Notes under the pieces: model-generated
Database searches by the model: none
The model's input: the letters and a program-made list of their open reading frames with translations, nothing else
What the model was told of the DNA's origin: nothing
Translations under genes and position numbers: made by a program
Assembly: GCA_947632105.1 (NCBI GenBank)
Contig: CANROD010000007.1
Span: 1-64,000, forward strand
Direction: 5' to 3'
Length of the DNA: 64,000 nucleotides
From: an uncultured Oligella sp.
GTDB lineage: Bacteria; Pseudomonadota; Gammaproteobacteria; Burkholderiales; Burkholderiaceae_B
Shown: positions 30,201 to 39,214 of the stretch, in pieces
How the letters are laid out: each line of letters opens with the position of its first letter
How positions within the stretch are numbered: the first letter of the stretch is position 1

Positions 30201-30398
30201 ACCATGGCGTTCGTGGCCATAGTTAATAAAGCATGCCTCCAAACTTGGCTCAATACGGGTAATGACACCCTTGTATATGTTGCCTTTGCGCTGCTCACGG
30301 CCAGCGGTTTCAATATCAATATCAATCAGCTTTTGCCCATCGACAATCGCAACGCGTAGTTCTTCTTGGTGCGTTGCATTAAATAACATGCGTTTCAT
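27207..30398 (-). CDS. rne: Ribonuclease E
   Basis: Endonuclease for mRNA decay and rRNA/tRNA processing, 1063 residues from MKRMLFNATHQEEL. An upstream in-frame ATG at 30425 adds nine residues not seen in the family, so 30398 is used. The catalytic half (to about 500) has an S1 domain, the DNase I-like core with VDVNSARST (written AIDVNSARST here) and DFIDMDDNKNQ, and the zinc-link CPRCNGTG. The C-terminal half is a low-complexity scaffold very rich in Q, R, N and E, with an R/Q-dense block around residues 590-760. It then runs acidic and alanine-rich to a GRPRK motif and LVQIETTD at the end. That layout fits an RNA-degradosome platform. Confidence 0.95.
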   Translation of the reverse strand: MKRMLFNATHQEELRVAIVDGQKLIDIDIETAGREQRKGNIYKGVITRIEPSLEACFINYGHERHGFLPFKEVARSYFKEGVDLRTARIQDALQEGQELIVQVEKEERGNKGAALTTFVSLAGRYLVLMPNNPRGGGISRRIEGEDRQDLKEAMDQLELPQGMSMIARTAGIGRSTEELDWDLKYLLKLWTAIDNAAQQHPAPVLIYQESSLVIRAIRDYFSPSISEILIDTDKITAQATAFMQDVMPENVSLVKRYRDAVPLFSRFQIEHQIETAYARNVSLPSGGSIVVDHTEALVAIDVNSARSTRGGDIEETALRTNLEAAEEVARQLRLRDLGGLIVIDFIDMDDNKNQRQVEQKLREALHFDRARVQMGKISRFGLMELSRQRLRPSLNEGSHITCPRCNGTGVIRDVESSALNILRLIQEEAMKENTAALHAQVPVEVATFLLNEKRQDILKIENRLNVRIVLIPNKALETPHHHIERLRHDDSRLDDPKSSVELIPVPESVVKWREQKAKFEEQEKRQEAIVKGISHGEPVPQKPVTTVAKATVNSASIAASEVAERVMPKGFLQRIKSFFMRPSAEEETKPQEQTTPTKRTPAAKKSATRSADSAQRQPRQRNQRRSPNKRATQQQDEESTTQHQNQRRQQRPKKAAQDTEQQTAQQDQATNNRRSTNSRNQQNQEGNKQQGRRSRRQPARDDDRAQAKDLEQAQNQDTQSTTQDQQSQTQQERGQPQDRNKQRRQSREARDQRQQQQPESKQDDSLESQQQVAVQVEAPKTQVQEQAEQSTKAKSSAPKQPAEDKVTEARQNVKVQASEEGQNNQLEESNQSDSRRRSSRHSNRNRRSQKEGVAAAATNLPFVPNEVMLKATNHDYEEISEQIAKGEINLEKIAQTTSTDIVHTKAALAVASEPVTKSTAIPMPESATPVKSIEVEHTALAPATKVNEPESEIQAEPKVEAETKTESKAETPAAVAVETIAPPQEPVSASITDSVSGIAATAVETKSSDNLEKVIAEAGLNMIETQPSVSSETLAINPVKLGRPRKAAKAVEAGELVQIETTD

Positions 30399-31182
30399 GT
30401 ATAAAACTCTCCGAAAAAATGCCACAGCAATATGATTGCTGAACCACCCGGATAGAGCTGTTGCGGACTTGATGATGCTGCGAGTAAATGACAGCTAAAA
30501 ATTTTGCGTGTTTTTTGCTTTTATTGTTCCAACATATAGATATACGTACTAATATCTCGCTAACGCAATATTGTGTCTATGCGTCGAGAAATTTAGACGG
30601 GCAAAATACGGTGGAAATAAACTCGAATAGTTGTCATCAAGCTACCTGAGGTATTTTCAATAAATCAAACAAACAAAAAAATTAGTTATTATTAAAACTT
30701 AAAACAGCCTTAGATCAAAATGAATACTAAGACGGCTCACTTAAAAAATTTATAGACCACTTTGGTCTATAAAAAGAAATTCTGTATTTTCACTTAACAA
30801 TCAACAATTATCACCTGTATAGGCATCTACACTGTGGGCAGGAGGTTAAATACTGCCGCATCGAAACAGATTAATGCATACAACGATGATTACCACGTAC
30901 AACTCTAAAAGAAAGAGGGACTCAGTCTAAAGGCATTGACTCTTAATAATAACTGCTAGGGGAAATGGTGCTATGACCTATTTTACTTGCCCTAGGCTCA
31001 GTCCTAAATAACCAAAAACAATCTAATGAAATCAAAAAGCATGAGTTACAATAGCGTGTTAAGGTAGAGTAAAGGCTTTAGAAGCTTGAGAATATCGCAA
31101 GCGGACAGACAATGGGCCTCTCTACAATCGCGCCGCTCTCTTTTTTATGCGGGTATTTTGAATTATAGTTAGTCTTGACAAT
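30399..31182 (-). promoter_or_regulatory. Long divergent leader region of rne
   Basis: This 784-base gap between divergent rne and rluC holds no gene I can support. Its rne-proximal half is probably the long 5' UTR through which RNase E regulates its own mRNA in other proteobacteria. Visible structure: a terminator-like hairpin at 30741-30771 and short inverted arms CTAGGG/CCCTAG at 30956-30995. A related word also occurs twice, GGACTCAGTC near 30918 and GGCTCAGTCC near 30995. An unannotated small RNA ending at 30741 is possible. No rnpB, tmRNA or SRP RNA signature was recognised. Confidence 0.45.
30741..30771 (-). terminator. Terminator-like hairpin upstream of rne
   Basis: TATAGACCA (30751-30759) and TGGTCTATA (30763-30771) form a perfect 9-bp stem with a 3-base loop. 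On the minus strand it is followed by AATTTTTTAA. It sits 343 bases before the rne start and could be a leader attenuator or the end of a separate small transcript. Confidence 0.6.
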
Positions 31183-32139
31183 ATGTGCAAACAAAGTTCA
31201 TCAGATGCCATTAGTTTTTCAGTACGCATATTGGAAATTGATTCTGGCAGTGCAGGGCAAAGATTGGATAATTTTTTAATCCGTCAGTGTAAGGGTGTTC
31301 CTAAAAGTCATCTTTATCGTGCTGTACGTTCCGGTCAAGTGCGTGTTAACCGAGGGCGAGTTAGTGTTGACTATCGTCTAGCGCTTGGCGATTTAGTGCG
31401 TGTGCCGCCAATGCGGGTTGCTCAGGGAGAGGTTAAACTGCCTGCTCCGCAAGCGGAGTTCCCCATTGTTTATGAGGATGAGGCTATCCTAGTGATTAAT
31501 AAACCCTCAGGTGTTGCAGTGCATGGTGGTAGTGGGGTGTCTTTTGGGGTGATTGAGCAGTTACGCTCGGCGCGACCGCAGCAAAAGTTTCTTGAATTGG
31601 CTCACCGTCTTGACAGAGAAACCTCTGGTTTGCTGATTATTGCTAAAAAGCGTTCTGCGTTAGTGGCTCTGCATGAAATGTTTCGCCAAGATCGCGCTAA
31701 AAAGCACTATAAGGCTTTAGTAACAGGTTGGGTTGAGCAAAAGGTTCAGCATATCAAAAAGCCCTTATTGCGTTATTTAACTACGGAGGGTGAGCGTCGA
31801 GTACGAGTTGATCCTCAGGGTCGTTATGCTCATACCATTGTCACTTGTTTGCAACGCTTTAAAGCATATACTTTGGTTGATGCTGAAATTATTACCGGTC
31901 GTACTCATCAAATTCGCGTTCATTTGACGTCTATTGGTCATCCAATTGTAGGTGATGATAAATATGGTGATGATGCTTTACGTGAGCGTTTGCGACAGCA
32001 GGGCTTTAGGCGTATGTTCTTGCATGCCTATCGTTTGCGCTTTCCTCATCCCGTGACAGGAGAGTGGTTAAGCGTAGAGGCTGATTTGCCGGATGACTGT
32101 GAAGTGCTATTGAGGCGTATTGAGGCTAATGATATATAG
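31183..32139 (+). CDS. rluC: 23S rRNA pseudouridine synthase RluC
   Basis: Converts three uridines of 23S rRNA (955, 2504 and 2580 in E. coli numbering) to pseudouridine. The 318-residue protein has an S4 RNA-binding domain (about 20-75) and the catalytic HRLDRETSGLLI motif with the essential aspartate. It also has GRTHQIRVHL and the closing FLHAYRLRFPHP. It is divergent from rne, the arrangement usual in proteobacteria. The N-terminal 10-15 residues are not conserved in the family, so a slightly later start is possible. Confidence 0.93.
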   Translation: MCKQSSSDAISFSVRILEIDSGSAGQRLDNFLIRQCKGVPKSHLYRAVRSGQVRVNRGRVSVDYRLALGDLVRVPPMRVAQGEVKLPAPQAEFPIVYEDEAILVINKPSGVAVHGGSGVSFGVIEQLRSARPQQKFLELAHRLDRETSGLLIIAKKRSALVALHEMFRQDRAKKHYKALVTGWVEQKVQHIKKPLLRYLTTEGERRVRVDPQGRYAHTIVTCLQRFKAYTLVDAEIITGRTHQIRVHLTSIGHPIVGDDKYGDDALRERLRQQGFRRMFLHAYRLRFPHPVTGEWLSVEADLPDDCEVLLRRIEANDI

Positions 32140-32173
32140 TAGATTGATGGATAATTGCAAAGAGAAATAGAAA

Positions 32174-32839
32174 ATGAAATACACAACAGTTATTTTTGAT
32201 TGGGATGGAACAGTAGTCGATTCAACTTATGTGATCGTAGACTCGATTAAAAAAGCTAGTCGAGAACTAGGCTTAGAGGTTCCTAGTGATAAAAAAGCGA
32301 GTTGGGTTATCGGTTTGTCATTGCCAAAGGCTTTGTTGGAAGTGGTTCCTGGTCTGACTGAGCAGCGTTTGAATGAATTTATTGCTGCTTATCGTAAGTA
32401 TTATTTTACTGCCGATCCAGACCTCAAGATGTTTGATGGCGTGTTGCCTTTGATTGAAGGTCTGCGTGAACAGGGCTTGCAAACTGCGGTAGCAACAGGT
32501 AAAAGCCGTTTTGGTTTGAATCAGGCATTGGAGAATCATGGCATTCGTGATTTGTTTGATATCACTAAGACAGCAGATCAAACTCAGAGTAAACCTCATC
32601 CATTGATGCTAGAAGAGATTTTTGGTGAGTTGGCAGTCGAGCCGAGTGAATGTGTGATGATTGGGGATACTTCGCATGATATTCTAATGGCTCACAACGC
32701 TAAATGCGATAGTATTGCTGTTTCTTATGGTGCACATACGTTGCAGGAAATTAGTCAAGCTAATCCGAGTTATATTGCTCACAATGTTACCGAGTTAGGT
32801 CATTTGCTCAATATGTATTCTAAAAAGCGTGTGGGGTAG
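32174..32839 (+). CDS. HAD-superfamily phosphatase (Gph-like)
   Basis: A haloacid dehalogenase subfamily IA hydrolase of 221 residues. Motif I is DWDGTVVDST, with nucleophile and acid/base aspartates. Motif II is the T/S in VATGKSR. Motif III is the K in QSKPHP, and motif IV is GDTSHDI. The helical cap (about 18-85) is that of phosphoglycolate phosphatase-like enzymes. It follows rluC by 34 bases, as in many betaproteobacteria, and is probably in the same operon. The physiological substrate is not determinable from sequence. Confidence 0.87.
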   Translation: MKYTTVIFDWDGTVVDSTYVIVDSIKKASRELGLEVPSDKKASWVIGLSLPKALLEVVPGLTEQRLNEFIAAYRKYYFTADPDLKMFDGVLPLIEGLREQGLQTAVATGKSRFGLNQALENHGIRDLFDITKTADQTQSKPHPLMLEEIFGELAVEPSECVMIGDTSHDILMAHNAKCDSIAVSYGAHTLQEISQANPSYIAHNVTELGHLLNMYSKKRVG

Positions 32840-32841
32840 CT

Positions 32842-33519
32842 ATGTCGAGTAAAAAACAATGGCCAGAGAGTGGTTTACGTAGTGTTCTCAGCCATATTTA
32901 TATTTTATGTCTGGCTCCAGGGTTAATAGCTCTTTGGTTGAGTTTTTCAGCTCGTGATGAGGGGCATATCTTAAGGATGGAGATATTAGTTCATTACTTA
33001 GCTGTCTCTTGTTTGTTTATGTTGACCGTCACTTTGGCGATAACGCCGTTGGCGCGCATGATGTCGCAGCCTAATCTTGGTATTATCAGAAGGCCTTTCG
33101 GAATTGCGTCTTTTGGTTATGCTTTTGCGCATTGGATAGCGATATTTTTCCTATATGAGTTTAACGGCACGGCGATTTGGTTTGCCTTTGAGGTAAATCC
33201 ATCTTTGTGGGCAGCTTTGTTATCCCTATTGCTTATGGTGCCGATGGTTTTGACTGCAACGCATCAGTCTATGCATAGTCTAGGGGTGTGGTGGCGCCGT
33301 ATTCATTCAGCGATTTATGTGGTGTCGTTGCTCTGGATTTACTATGTGGCGATGAGTTTTAAGGTGTCCTTAGGTGATCAGATTCTCTTCTGTATGATCT
33401 GTTTGTTGTTGCTTTCACGTGTTTATCATTACTACACCATGCAAAGCAAAAAATCGCAGATTTACGATCTTTTGGAGTCTAAAAATAAGGAAAAAAATCA
33501 GGATGATGATAAGGAGTAG
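32842..33519 (+). CDS. MsrQ-like haem membrane protein with a missing haem ligand
   Basis: A 225-residue protein with about six membrane helices, resembling MsrQ (YedZ), the haem b partner of periplasmic methionine sulfoxide reductase MsrP. Aligned by eye, HYLAVSC...TLAITPLAR matches HFTGRTA...TLLITPLAR, and RRPFGIASFGYAFAHW matches RRLLGLWCFAWATLHL. RRIHSAIYVVSLLWIYYVA matches [20 protein letters not shown]. H97 and H155 correspond to two haem ligands, but the third (E. coli H164) is Y168 here. No msrP gene lies nearby. The gene starts 2 bases after the HAD stop, so it is operonic. It may use fewer haems or have lost its original role. Confidence 0.7.
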   Translation: MSSKKQWPESGLRSVLSHIYILCLAPGLIALWLSFSARDEGHILRMEILVHYLAVSCLFMLTVTLAITPLARMMSQPNLGIIRRPFGIASFGYAFAHWIAIFFLYEFNGTAIWFAFEVNPSLWAALLSLLLMVPMVLTATHQSMHSLGVWWRRIHSAIYVVSLLWIYYVAMSFKVSLGDQILFCMICLLLLSRVYHYYTMQSKKSQIYDLLESKNKEKNQDDDKE

Positions 33520-33577
33520 ATAGAAGCGTAGGGCTTCGCTATCTGTTTGAGAGGCCCTACTGGTTGTCTTAAATTAC

Positions 33578-34288
33578 TTAGGCTAAAAGCAAAAATAAAG
33601 TAGCTTGTTTATCGAGGGTGGGAGTAGGTTGTTTTCTCCACTGTTCTACTGTAGCGGTTTTTATCCATTCGTTTTTTCCGGTCATGTCGCGGGCTACGCA
33701 AAGCCGTGTACTGCCATTCAGATTTTGCAATAAACTACTAAACATCGCCTCATTTCTATAGGGTGTTTCAATAAAAATTTGGGTTTGATTAAATTTGCGT
33801 GATTGCTGTTCCCATGCTTTTAGTTGCTTTGCTCGTTCATCAGTTTTAACTGGGGCGTATCCGTTAAAGGCAAATTGTTGGCCATTAAGGCCGCTCGCCA
33901 TCAGGCCCAGTAAAATCGAGCTTGGGCCTACCCAGGGGACTACTTTGATACCCATTTTGTGTGCTTCTGCCACAACATTAGCGCCAGGGTCGGCAACGGC
34001 AGGGCAACCAGCTTCAGATACTAATCCAATTGCGCCGCCTTCAGGAATGGCGTTGAGCCAGGTCTGGATTTCTTGGGTGGAAGTTTTGTTGCTAAGGCTG
34101 TAAATGCTTATGTCCTGCAGGGGATGCTCAGTTTTTATCAGTTTTAAAAAGGCACGTGCAGTTTTGGCATTCTCTGCAATATAGCAGTCGAGATTGGCGG
34201 CTAGTTGATGGACGTCTTGTGGTAGCCACTCAGTAGGCGGGGTTGTGCTTAGTCCCACAGGGATAAGGTGTAGGGTTTTGTGTTTCAT
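33578..34288 (-). CDS. RsmI-like SAM-dependent methyltransferase (short form)
   Basis: A 236-residue protein of the tetrapyrrole/RsmI methylase fold. Seen are LHLIPVGLS at the start, LVSEAGCPAVADPGANVV (the RsmI-type D-x-G-x-P-x-x-x-D-P-G region) and PWVGPSSILLGLMASGLN. It also has FNGYAPVK followed by IFIETPYRN and LCVARDMTGKNEW. It is shorter than RsmI (about 280) and belongs to the second RsmI-like lineage that sits beside maf in Burkholderiales. An rRNA ribose methylation role is inferred, not shown. It lies 16 bases after maf on the same strand. Confidence 0.8.
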   Translation of the reverse strand: MKHKTLHLIPVGLSTTPPTEWLPQDVHQLAANLDCYIAENAKTARAFLKLIKTEHPLQDISIYSLSNKTSTQEIQTWLNAIPEGGAIGLVSEAGCPAVADPGANVVAEAHKMGIKVVPWVGPSSILLGLMASGLNGQQFAFNGYAPVKTDERAKQLKAWEQQSRKFNQTQIFIETPYRNEAMFSSLLQNLNGSTRLCVARDMTGKNEWIKTATVEQWRKQPTPTLDKQATLFLLLA

Positions 34289-34304
34289 TGTTGTGCCTTG
34301 GGTG

Positions 34305-34922
34305 TTAGATGATCATGTTTGTTGTGCTGGCGGCCAATGTGGGGTTTAGTCCAAAGTGGCGTAGCATGCGGCAAAGTTCGATTAATGGCAGGCCAATGAT
34401 GGCAGTTGGGTCGTCGCTGCGCATTGACTCCATTAAACTGATACCTAGAGATTCGGCTTTGGCACTGCCAGCGGTATCAAATGGCTGATCATACGCTAAG
34501 TAGTGCCTAATTTCTTGATCGCTTAGAGCACGGAAATGACAAGCGGTAAGGACGTCTTGAGTAAGTGTTTCCTCACCATTGGTGACGGCAAGTGCACTAT
34601 GGAATTGCACAACTTGACCGGAAAGCTGCTTTAATTGTTCGAAAGCTGCTTCAAAGCTGCCAGCTTTACCAATGGGTTCATGGCCTAGCGTGGCAACTTG
34701 ATCTGCGCCAATGACGATGCTGCCGGGAAACTTATTGGCGACAGTGTTAGCTTTTGCTACTGCTAATCGTAAGCTAAGTTCAGCGGGTAATTCGTTGGGG
34801 TGGGGGGTTTCATCGACATTGGATGATTTTGTTTTAAATGGTATTGCTAAGCGCTCTAACATAATACGGCGATATCGAGAGGTTGAAGCAAGAATAAGAC
34901 AATTTGATGTAGAAGTCATCAT
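34305..34922 (-). CDS. Maf-family nucleotide pyrophosphatase (YceF type)
   Basis: House-cleaning enzyme hydrolysing modified nucleoside triphosphates, 205 residues. Signature LILASTSRYRR near the start, SSNVDE, IVIGADQVA and the C-terminal IIGLPLIEL are all present. The S/R pattern after LASxS and the lack of an E-G-Y-G loop fit the YceF (7-methyl-GTP) subgroup. It is divergent from yceD-rpmF, as in E. coli and Bordetella. Two adjacent ATG codons make the start uncertain by one residue. Confidence 0.9.
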   Translation of the reverse strand: MMTSTSNCLILASTSRYRRIMLERLAIPFKTKSSNVDETPHPNELPAELSLRLAVAKANTVANKFPGSIVIGADQVATLGHEPIGKAGSFEAAFEQLKQLSGQVVQFHSALAVTNGEETLTQDVLTACHFRALSDQEIRHYLAYDQPFDTAGSAKAESLGISLMESMRSDDPTAIIGLPLIELCRMLRHFGLNPTLAASTTNMII

Positions 34923-35044
34923 TTTTATTGACCTATATAGATAAAAGAGGTTATTATTCTAGGTTTTACGTAGTAGCTAGCTACCAGTTGAGGCTCAGAT
35001 TTTTGGGTTTGATGGTTAAGATTTAGAGTAAAAGGTAAAGGACT

Positions 35045-35641
35045 ATGCATAAAGAGCTTAAATTAAAAGAGCGTAAGTTAGATGTATATGCTTTTATAGC
35101 TCAGTCACAGGCTCAGCAGACTGCAGAGTCGCTTACCGGTGAAGCTGATATAAATCATTTTAGTCGCTTTGTCGCTGATTTGCCAACTCAACAGCTAGCA
35201 ACTGAAAGTGTAGCGGATTCTCAAGATCTGAATCGCGTGTTTTGGCAGGTTGAGGGTGAGCAGTTGTCTAGCGATGTTTATCCTCGGGGTCGCTTTTTAC
35301 TTCATTTTTATATTGAGGCTGATCCAGTTGTCGTGTGTCAGCGTTGTATGAAGCCTTTTCGCTATTCATTGACTGTCGAAACCACTGTTGAGGTAGTGCG
35401 GTCAGAGAGTCAGTTTGAGGGGGTCAGTGATTCCGGCGAGGTCATACTTGATGAGTATGAAAAAATACTCGCTAATCCTTTTCTTGATGTGCTTGAGGTA
35501 GTAGAGGATGAGCTGATTTTAGCTTTGCCGTTTATGCCGAATCATGAGGATTGTGAAGACGGTCAGAGTATGCTTGATGAGCATACGGTGCCTGCTGAGA
35601 AATCACCTTTCGCTGTTCTAGAAGAATTAAAGAAAGACTAG
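35045..35641 (+). CDS. yceD: YceD/DUF177 ribosome-assembly-linked protein
   Basis: A 198-residue protein just upstream of rpmF, as in nearly all proteobacteria. It has the family cysteine pair CQRCMKPF in the centre. The C-terminal pattern is FLDVLEVVEDELILALPFMPNHEDC followed by SPFAVLEELKK. YceD is implicated in 23S rRNA accumulation. Likely first gene of the L32-fatty acid operon. Confidence 0.93.
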   Translation: MHKELKLKERKLDVYAFIAQSQAQQTAESLTGEADINHFSRFVADLPTQQLATESVADSQDLNRVFWQVEGEQLSSDVYPRGRFLLHFYIEADPVVVCQRCMKPFRYSLTVETTVEVVRSESQFEGVSDSGEVILDEYEKILANPFLDVLEVVEDELILALPFMPNHEDCEDGQSMLDEHTVPAEKSPFAVLEELKKD

Positions 35642-35759
35642 CGTCGAACGTATAGGTCATTTAGTGTCCTAGTGTAAAATACTAGGATGTTTTTACTGTT
35701 TTAATTTTTATATTTTTTGTCCGGGTTTGGGCAAATTATTATTTGTATTTGGAGTCATC

Positions 35760-35942
35760 ATGGCTGTTCAACAAACTAAAAAATCACCTTCAAGACGCAA
35801 TATGCGTCGTTCACACGACGGTTTAACTCAACCAGGTGTAGCTGTTGAGGCTACAACTGGTGAATTGCACTTACGTCACCACATCAGTCCTAACGGCTTT
35901 TATCGTGGCCGTCAGGTAATCAAGTCTAAAAACGACGAGTAA
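35760..35942 (+). CDS. rpmF: 50S ribosomal protein L32
   Basis: A 60-residue ribosomal protein starting [20 protein letters not shown], the universal L32 N-terminus, and ending [11 protein letters not shown]. It has the cysteine-free (non-zinc) form. The start 35760 follows GGAGTC; an upstream in-frame start at 35727 is rejected because MAVQ is conserved. Confidence 0.98.
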   Translation: MAVQQTKKSPSRRNMRRSHDGLTQPGVAVEATTGELHLRHHISPNGFYRGRQVIKSKNDE

Positions 35943-36023
35943 TTAATCATTTAAGAGCGGTTCTTAAGTTGTGTTCTTTAGCTTGAAAGCCGTTTTTAGA
36001 AATATAGATTAGCGCTTATTGTC

Positions 36024-37118
36024 GTGATCAAAATTGCTATTGATTGTATGGGTGGTGATAATGGCTTGGCCGTCACTATTCCTGGTACGGTAGATGTAGC
36101 CAACCGTTATCCTGATACGCATTTTTTATTAGTAGGTTTGATCGATCAGATCGAGGCCGCTTTAAATCGGGTTAAACCCAATGATAGGTCTCAATTTGAG
36201 ATTATTTCAGCAACTGAGTTTGTCACTATGGACGATTCGGTTGAGATTGCCCTGCGCCGCAAAAAAGACTCCTCCATGCGCGTAGCTATCACGTGTGTCA
36301 AAAATGGCCAAGCCGATGCTTGTGTCTCTTCTGGTAATACAGGTGCTCTGATGGCACTGTCTCGTTTTATTCTTAAGATGCTTCCAGGTATTGATCGTCC
36401 CGCTATTGCTACTGCCTTGCCAAATGTCAAGGGTGGTGGTACTACGGTGCTCGATCTTGGTGCTAACGTAGACTGTAGTGCAGAGCATTTATTAGAGTTC
36501 GGAATTATGGGTTCTGCTTTAGTGCAGGCTATAGATCATGTTGAGGCTCCAACAGTGGGTATCTTAAATGTCGGTCAAGAGGATATCAAGGGTAACGACC
36601 AAGTTAAGCAAGCTGCTCAATTACTTAAAGCCAGTCATTTGAACTTCTATGGCAACGTAGAAGGTGATGATATCTTCAAGGGTACAACGGATGTTATCGT
36701 CTGTGATGGCTTTGTAGGCAATGCAGTTCTCAAGGCTATTGAGGGTACAGCTAAGATGATCTTCAGCCAAATTAAAGGCGAGTTCAAGCGTAGCCTATTC
36801 AGTAAGTTAGCTGCAGTGCTTTCTATTCCTGTATTTGGTAGATTACGTAAACGATTGGATAATCGTCGCTACAATGGTGCCGCCTTACTAGGGTTGCGTG
36901 GGGTTGTCTTTAAAAGTCATGGTTCAGCAGATAGCTTTGCCTTTGCTTGTGCAGTAGAACGAGCAAGGGGGGCGGTAGAGAGCAATTTACTAAGCAAAAT
37001 TATCCATAGCGTAGAAAAGAGTAATGCTTTAAAATCACAGATTATGGTCGAGAATGAGCAGCAGAGCTCAGCGCCATCGGTTGACGCAGAGCAGAGTTCT
37101 ACAGCGTCTCGTCCTTAA
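36024..37118 (+). CDS. plsX: Phosphate acyltransferase PlsX
   Basis: Makes acyl-phosphate from acyl-ACP, linking fatty acid and phospholipid synthesis. The 364-residue protein starts at GTG ([13 protein letters not shown]) and has [33 protein letters not shown] and [15 protein letters not shown], all PlsX signatures. A short disordered serine/glutamine tail (about 340-364) is extra. It sits in the conserved rpmF-plsX-fabH order. Confidence 0.97.
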   Translation: MIKIAIDCMGGDNGLAVTIPGTVDVANRYPDTHFLLVGLIDQIEAALNRVKPNDRSQFEIISATEFVTMDDSVEIALRRKKDSSMRVAITCVKNGQADACVSSGNTGALMALSRFILKMLPGIDRPAIATALPNVKGGGTTVLDLGANVDCSAEHLLEFGIMGSALVQAIDHVEAPTVGILNVGQEDIKGNDQVKQAAQLLKASHLNFYGNVEGDDIFKGTTDVIVCDGFVGNAVLKAIEGTAKMIFSQIKGEFKRSLFSKLAAVLSIPVFGRLRKRLDNRRYNGAALLGLRGVVFKSHGSADSFAFACAVERARGAVESNLLSKIIHSVEKSNALKSQIMVENEQQSSAPSVDAEQSSTASRP

Positions 37119-37154
37119 TTCATTCTGAGTTGTTACACCATACAGGAGTTCGCA

Positions 37155-38135
37155 GTGAGTCAATACGCCAAAATTGTTGGTCATGGAAGCGCTTTACCCA
37201 AGTCCGCAATATCTAATCATGAGCTTGCTGAGAAATTAGCTAAGCAGGGTGTTGAAACATCAGATGAGTGGATTCAGACTCGTACGGGGATTCGTCAGCG
37301 CCATATTGCCGATGAGGCGGTAAAAACCAGTGATTTAGCATTAGAAGCGGCGCAAAAAGCGCTTGAGTCAGCGGGCCTAGTGGCTAATGATATCGATCTG
37401 ATTATTGTGGCAACAACTACCCCAGATATGATTTTTCCAAGCACGGCTTGTATTTTACAAGCCAAATTAGGCATGACTAATCATGCCATGGCTTTTGATG
37501 TACAGGCGGTGTGTAGCGGTTTTGTCTATGCGTTGACAGTTGCTGATAGCTTGATTCGCGGTGGTAATGCTAAACGAGCGCTAGTAATAGGCGCAGAGAC
37601 ATTTACCCATATTCTTGATTGGCAGGATCGTGGTACTTGTGTGCTGTTCGGGGATGGTGCTGGTGCTGTTATTTTAGAAGTTTCAGAGCAACCGGGTATT
37701 TTAGCTACTCAACTTAATGCTGATGGTGAGTTCGAAAAAATTCTACACGTGCCGGCGCGAGTATCGCATGGCGCGGTGTTAGGCGATCCTTTTATGCGTA
37801 TGGACGGTCAGGCAGTGTTTAAAAAGGCAGTGAGTTTATTGGAACGCTCAGCCCTGGATGTTTGTGAGAAAGCAGGTATTAGCCACGAGGACATTGATTG
37901 GTTTGTACCTCATCAGGCCAATTTACGCATTATTAATGCATTGGGTCGTAAGCTCGGCTTATCGGCAAATAATGTTGTGGTTACTGTTGATAAGCATGCT
38001 AATACCTCCGCTGCAAGTGTACCTTTAGCCTTTGATGAAGCTCGTCGTGATGGTCGTATTAAGGATGGCCAACTCGTGCTTTTACAGGGTGTTGGTGGTG
38101 GCTTTACATGGGGCTCAGTACTGGTTAGGGTTTAA
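37155..38135 (+). CDS. fabH: 3-oxoacyl-ACP synthase III
   Basis: Starts fatty acid synthesis by condensing acetyl-CoA with malonyl-ACP. The 326-residue protein has a GTG start after CAGGAG. The catalytic triad is visible: Cys in [12 protein letters not shown], His in [10 protein letters not shown] and Asn in [20 protein letters not shown] near the N-terminus and [12 protein letters not shown] at the C-terminus are standard. Confidence 0.97.
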   Translation: MSQYAKIVGHGSALPKSAISNHELAEKLAKQGVETSDEWIQTRTGIRQRHIADEAVKTSDLALEAAQKALESAGLVANDIDLIIVATTTPDMIFPSTACILQAKLGMTNHAMAFDVQAVCSGFVYALTVADSLIRGGNAKRALVIGAETFTHILDWQDRGTCVLFGDGAGAVILEVSEQPGILATQLNADGEFEKILHVPARVSHGAVLGDPFMRMDGQAVFKKAVSLLERSALDVCEKAGISHEDIDWFVPHQANLRIINALGRKLGLSANNVVVTVDKHANTSAASVPLAFDEARRDGRIKDGQLVLLQGVGGGFTWGSVLVRV

Positions 38136-38197
38136 TCAGTGGGTCTCTCTCATTTAGCTGTTATTAGAATTTAAGTGATTAATTAGGGTGGTTGCAT

Positions 38198-39151
38198 ATG
38201 ACTAAATTAGCATTTGTTTTTCCAGGGCAGGGCTCTCAGAGCGTTGGAATGCTTGATAGCTGGGCTGATAATGCTGCGGTTAAGGCAGTAATGGATGAGG
38301 CTAGCCAAGCCTTGGATCAGGATTTAACTCTGCTTACAGCAGAGGGGCCTGCTGAAGACTTAAATTTAACCACTAACACTCAGCCAGTTATGTTGGCTGC
38401 AAGCTATGCAATGTATCAGGCTTATTTGTCAGCCGGAGGTAAGTCGCCAGAGGTGCTTGCCGGTCATAGTTTGGGTGAGTATACGGCCTTGACTGCTGCT
38501 GGTACCTTAACTCTTAGCGACGCAGTGCGTTTGGTACGTGTACGTGCTGACGCTATGCAGTCAGCAGTGCCTGTTGGTCAGGGTGGTATGGCTGCCATTT
38601 TAGGCCTAGATGATGATTCAGTCTTAGCGGTATGTCAGGCCGCTAGTACTGAGGATAATTTTGTAGAAGCAGTCAATTTTAACGCACCTGCTCAAGTAGT
38701 TGTAGCGGGACACAAGGAAGCAATTGATCGTGTTTGTGACTTAGCCAAGGAGGCCGGTGCAAAGCGAGCCTTAGCTTTAGCAGTATCTGCTCCTTTTCAT
38801 TCCCGTTTATTGAAGCCAGCAGCTCAGGCATTAGCAAGTGCTTTAGCTGAAGTTGAGTTGCAACGTCCTGCGATGCTTGTCATTAATAACGTTGATGTTA
38901 ACGTAGCTGATGCACCAGAAGAAATCATTGATGCCTTAGTGCGTCAAGCTTGGCATCCAGTGCGTTGGGTAGAGACTATCCGCAAGATGAAAGAAGAGGG
39001 AGTCACTCATATTGTTGAGTGTGGCCCAGGTAAGGTGTTAAGTGGTTTGGTTAAGCGTATTGAGCGAGATTTGGTCGTGCTCAATATTAACGACCCTGCT
39101 TCATTAGAGTCAACTTTACAGGCTTTAGATGATCAAGCTAACCACGCTTAG
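38198..39151 (+). CDS. fabD: Malonyl-CoA:ACP transacylase
   Basis: Loads malonyl groups onto ACP, 317 residues. It has FVFPGQGSQSVGML, the active-site GHSLGEYTAL serine, and APFHSRLLKPAA with the catalytic histidine. The ATG 38198 follows AGGGTGG at normal spacing; a TTG six bases earlier is rejected. Confidence 0.97.
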   Translation: MTKLAFVFPGQGSQSVGMLDSWADNAAVKAVMDEASQALDQDLTLLTAEGPAEDLNLTTNTQPVMLAASYAMYQAYLSAGGKSPEVLAGHSLGEYTALTAAGTLTLSDAVRLVRVRADAMQSAVPVGQGGMAAILGLDDDSVLAVCQAASTEDNFVEAVNFNAPAQVVVAGHKEAIDRVCDLAKEAGAKRALALAVSAPFHSRLLKPAAQALASALAEVELQRPAMLVINNVDVNVADAPEEIIDALVRQAWHPVRWVETIRKMKEEGVTHIVECGPGKVLSGLVKRIERDLVVLNINDPASLESTLQALDDQANHA

Positions 39152-39214
39152 TATGGCGTCTTCACTTTAAATGATTAATTGCTTTGAAAAGCGCTTTTCA
39201 GGATTAAAAGAATT

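Noticed and set aside
30772..31182. RNase P RNA, 6S RNA or tmRNA upstream of rne
   Set aside because: None of the conserved core sequences of those RNAs was found on either strand, although an unknown small RNA is not excluded.
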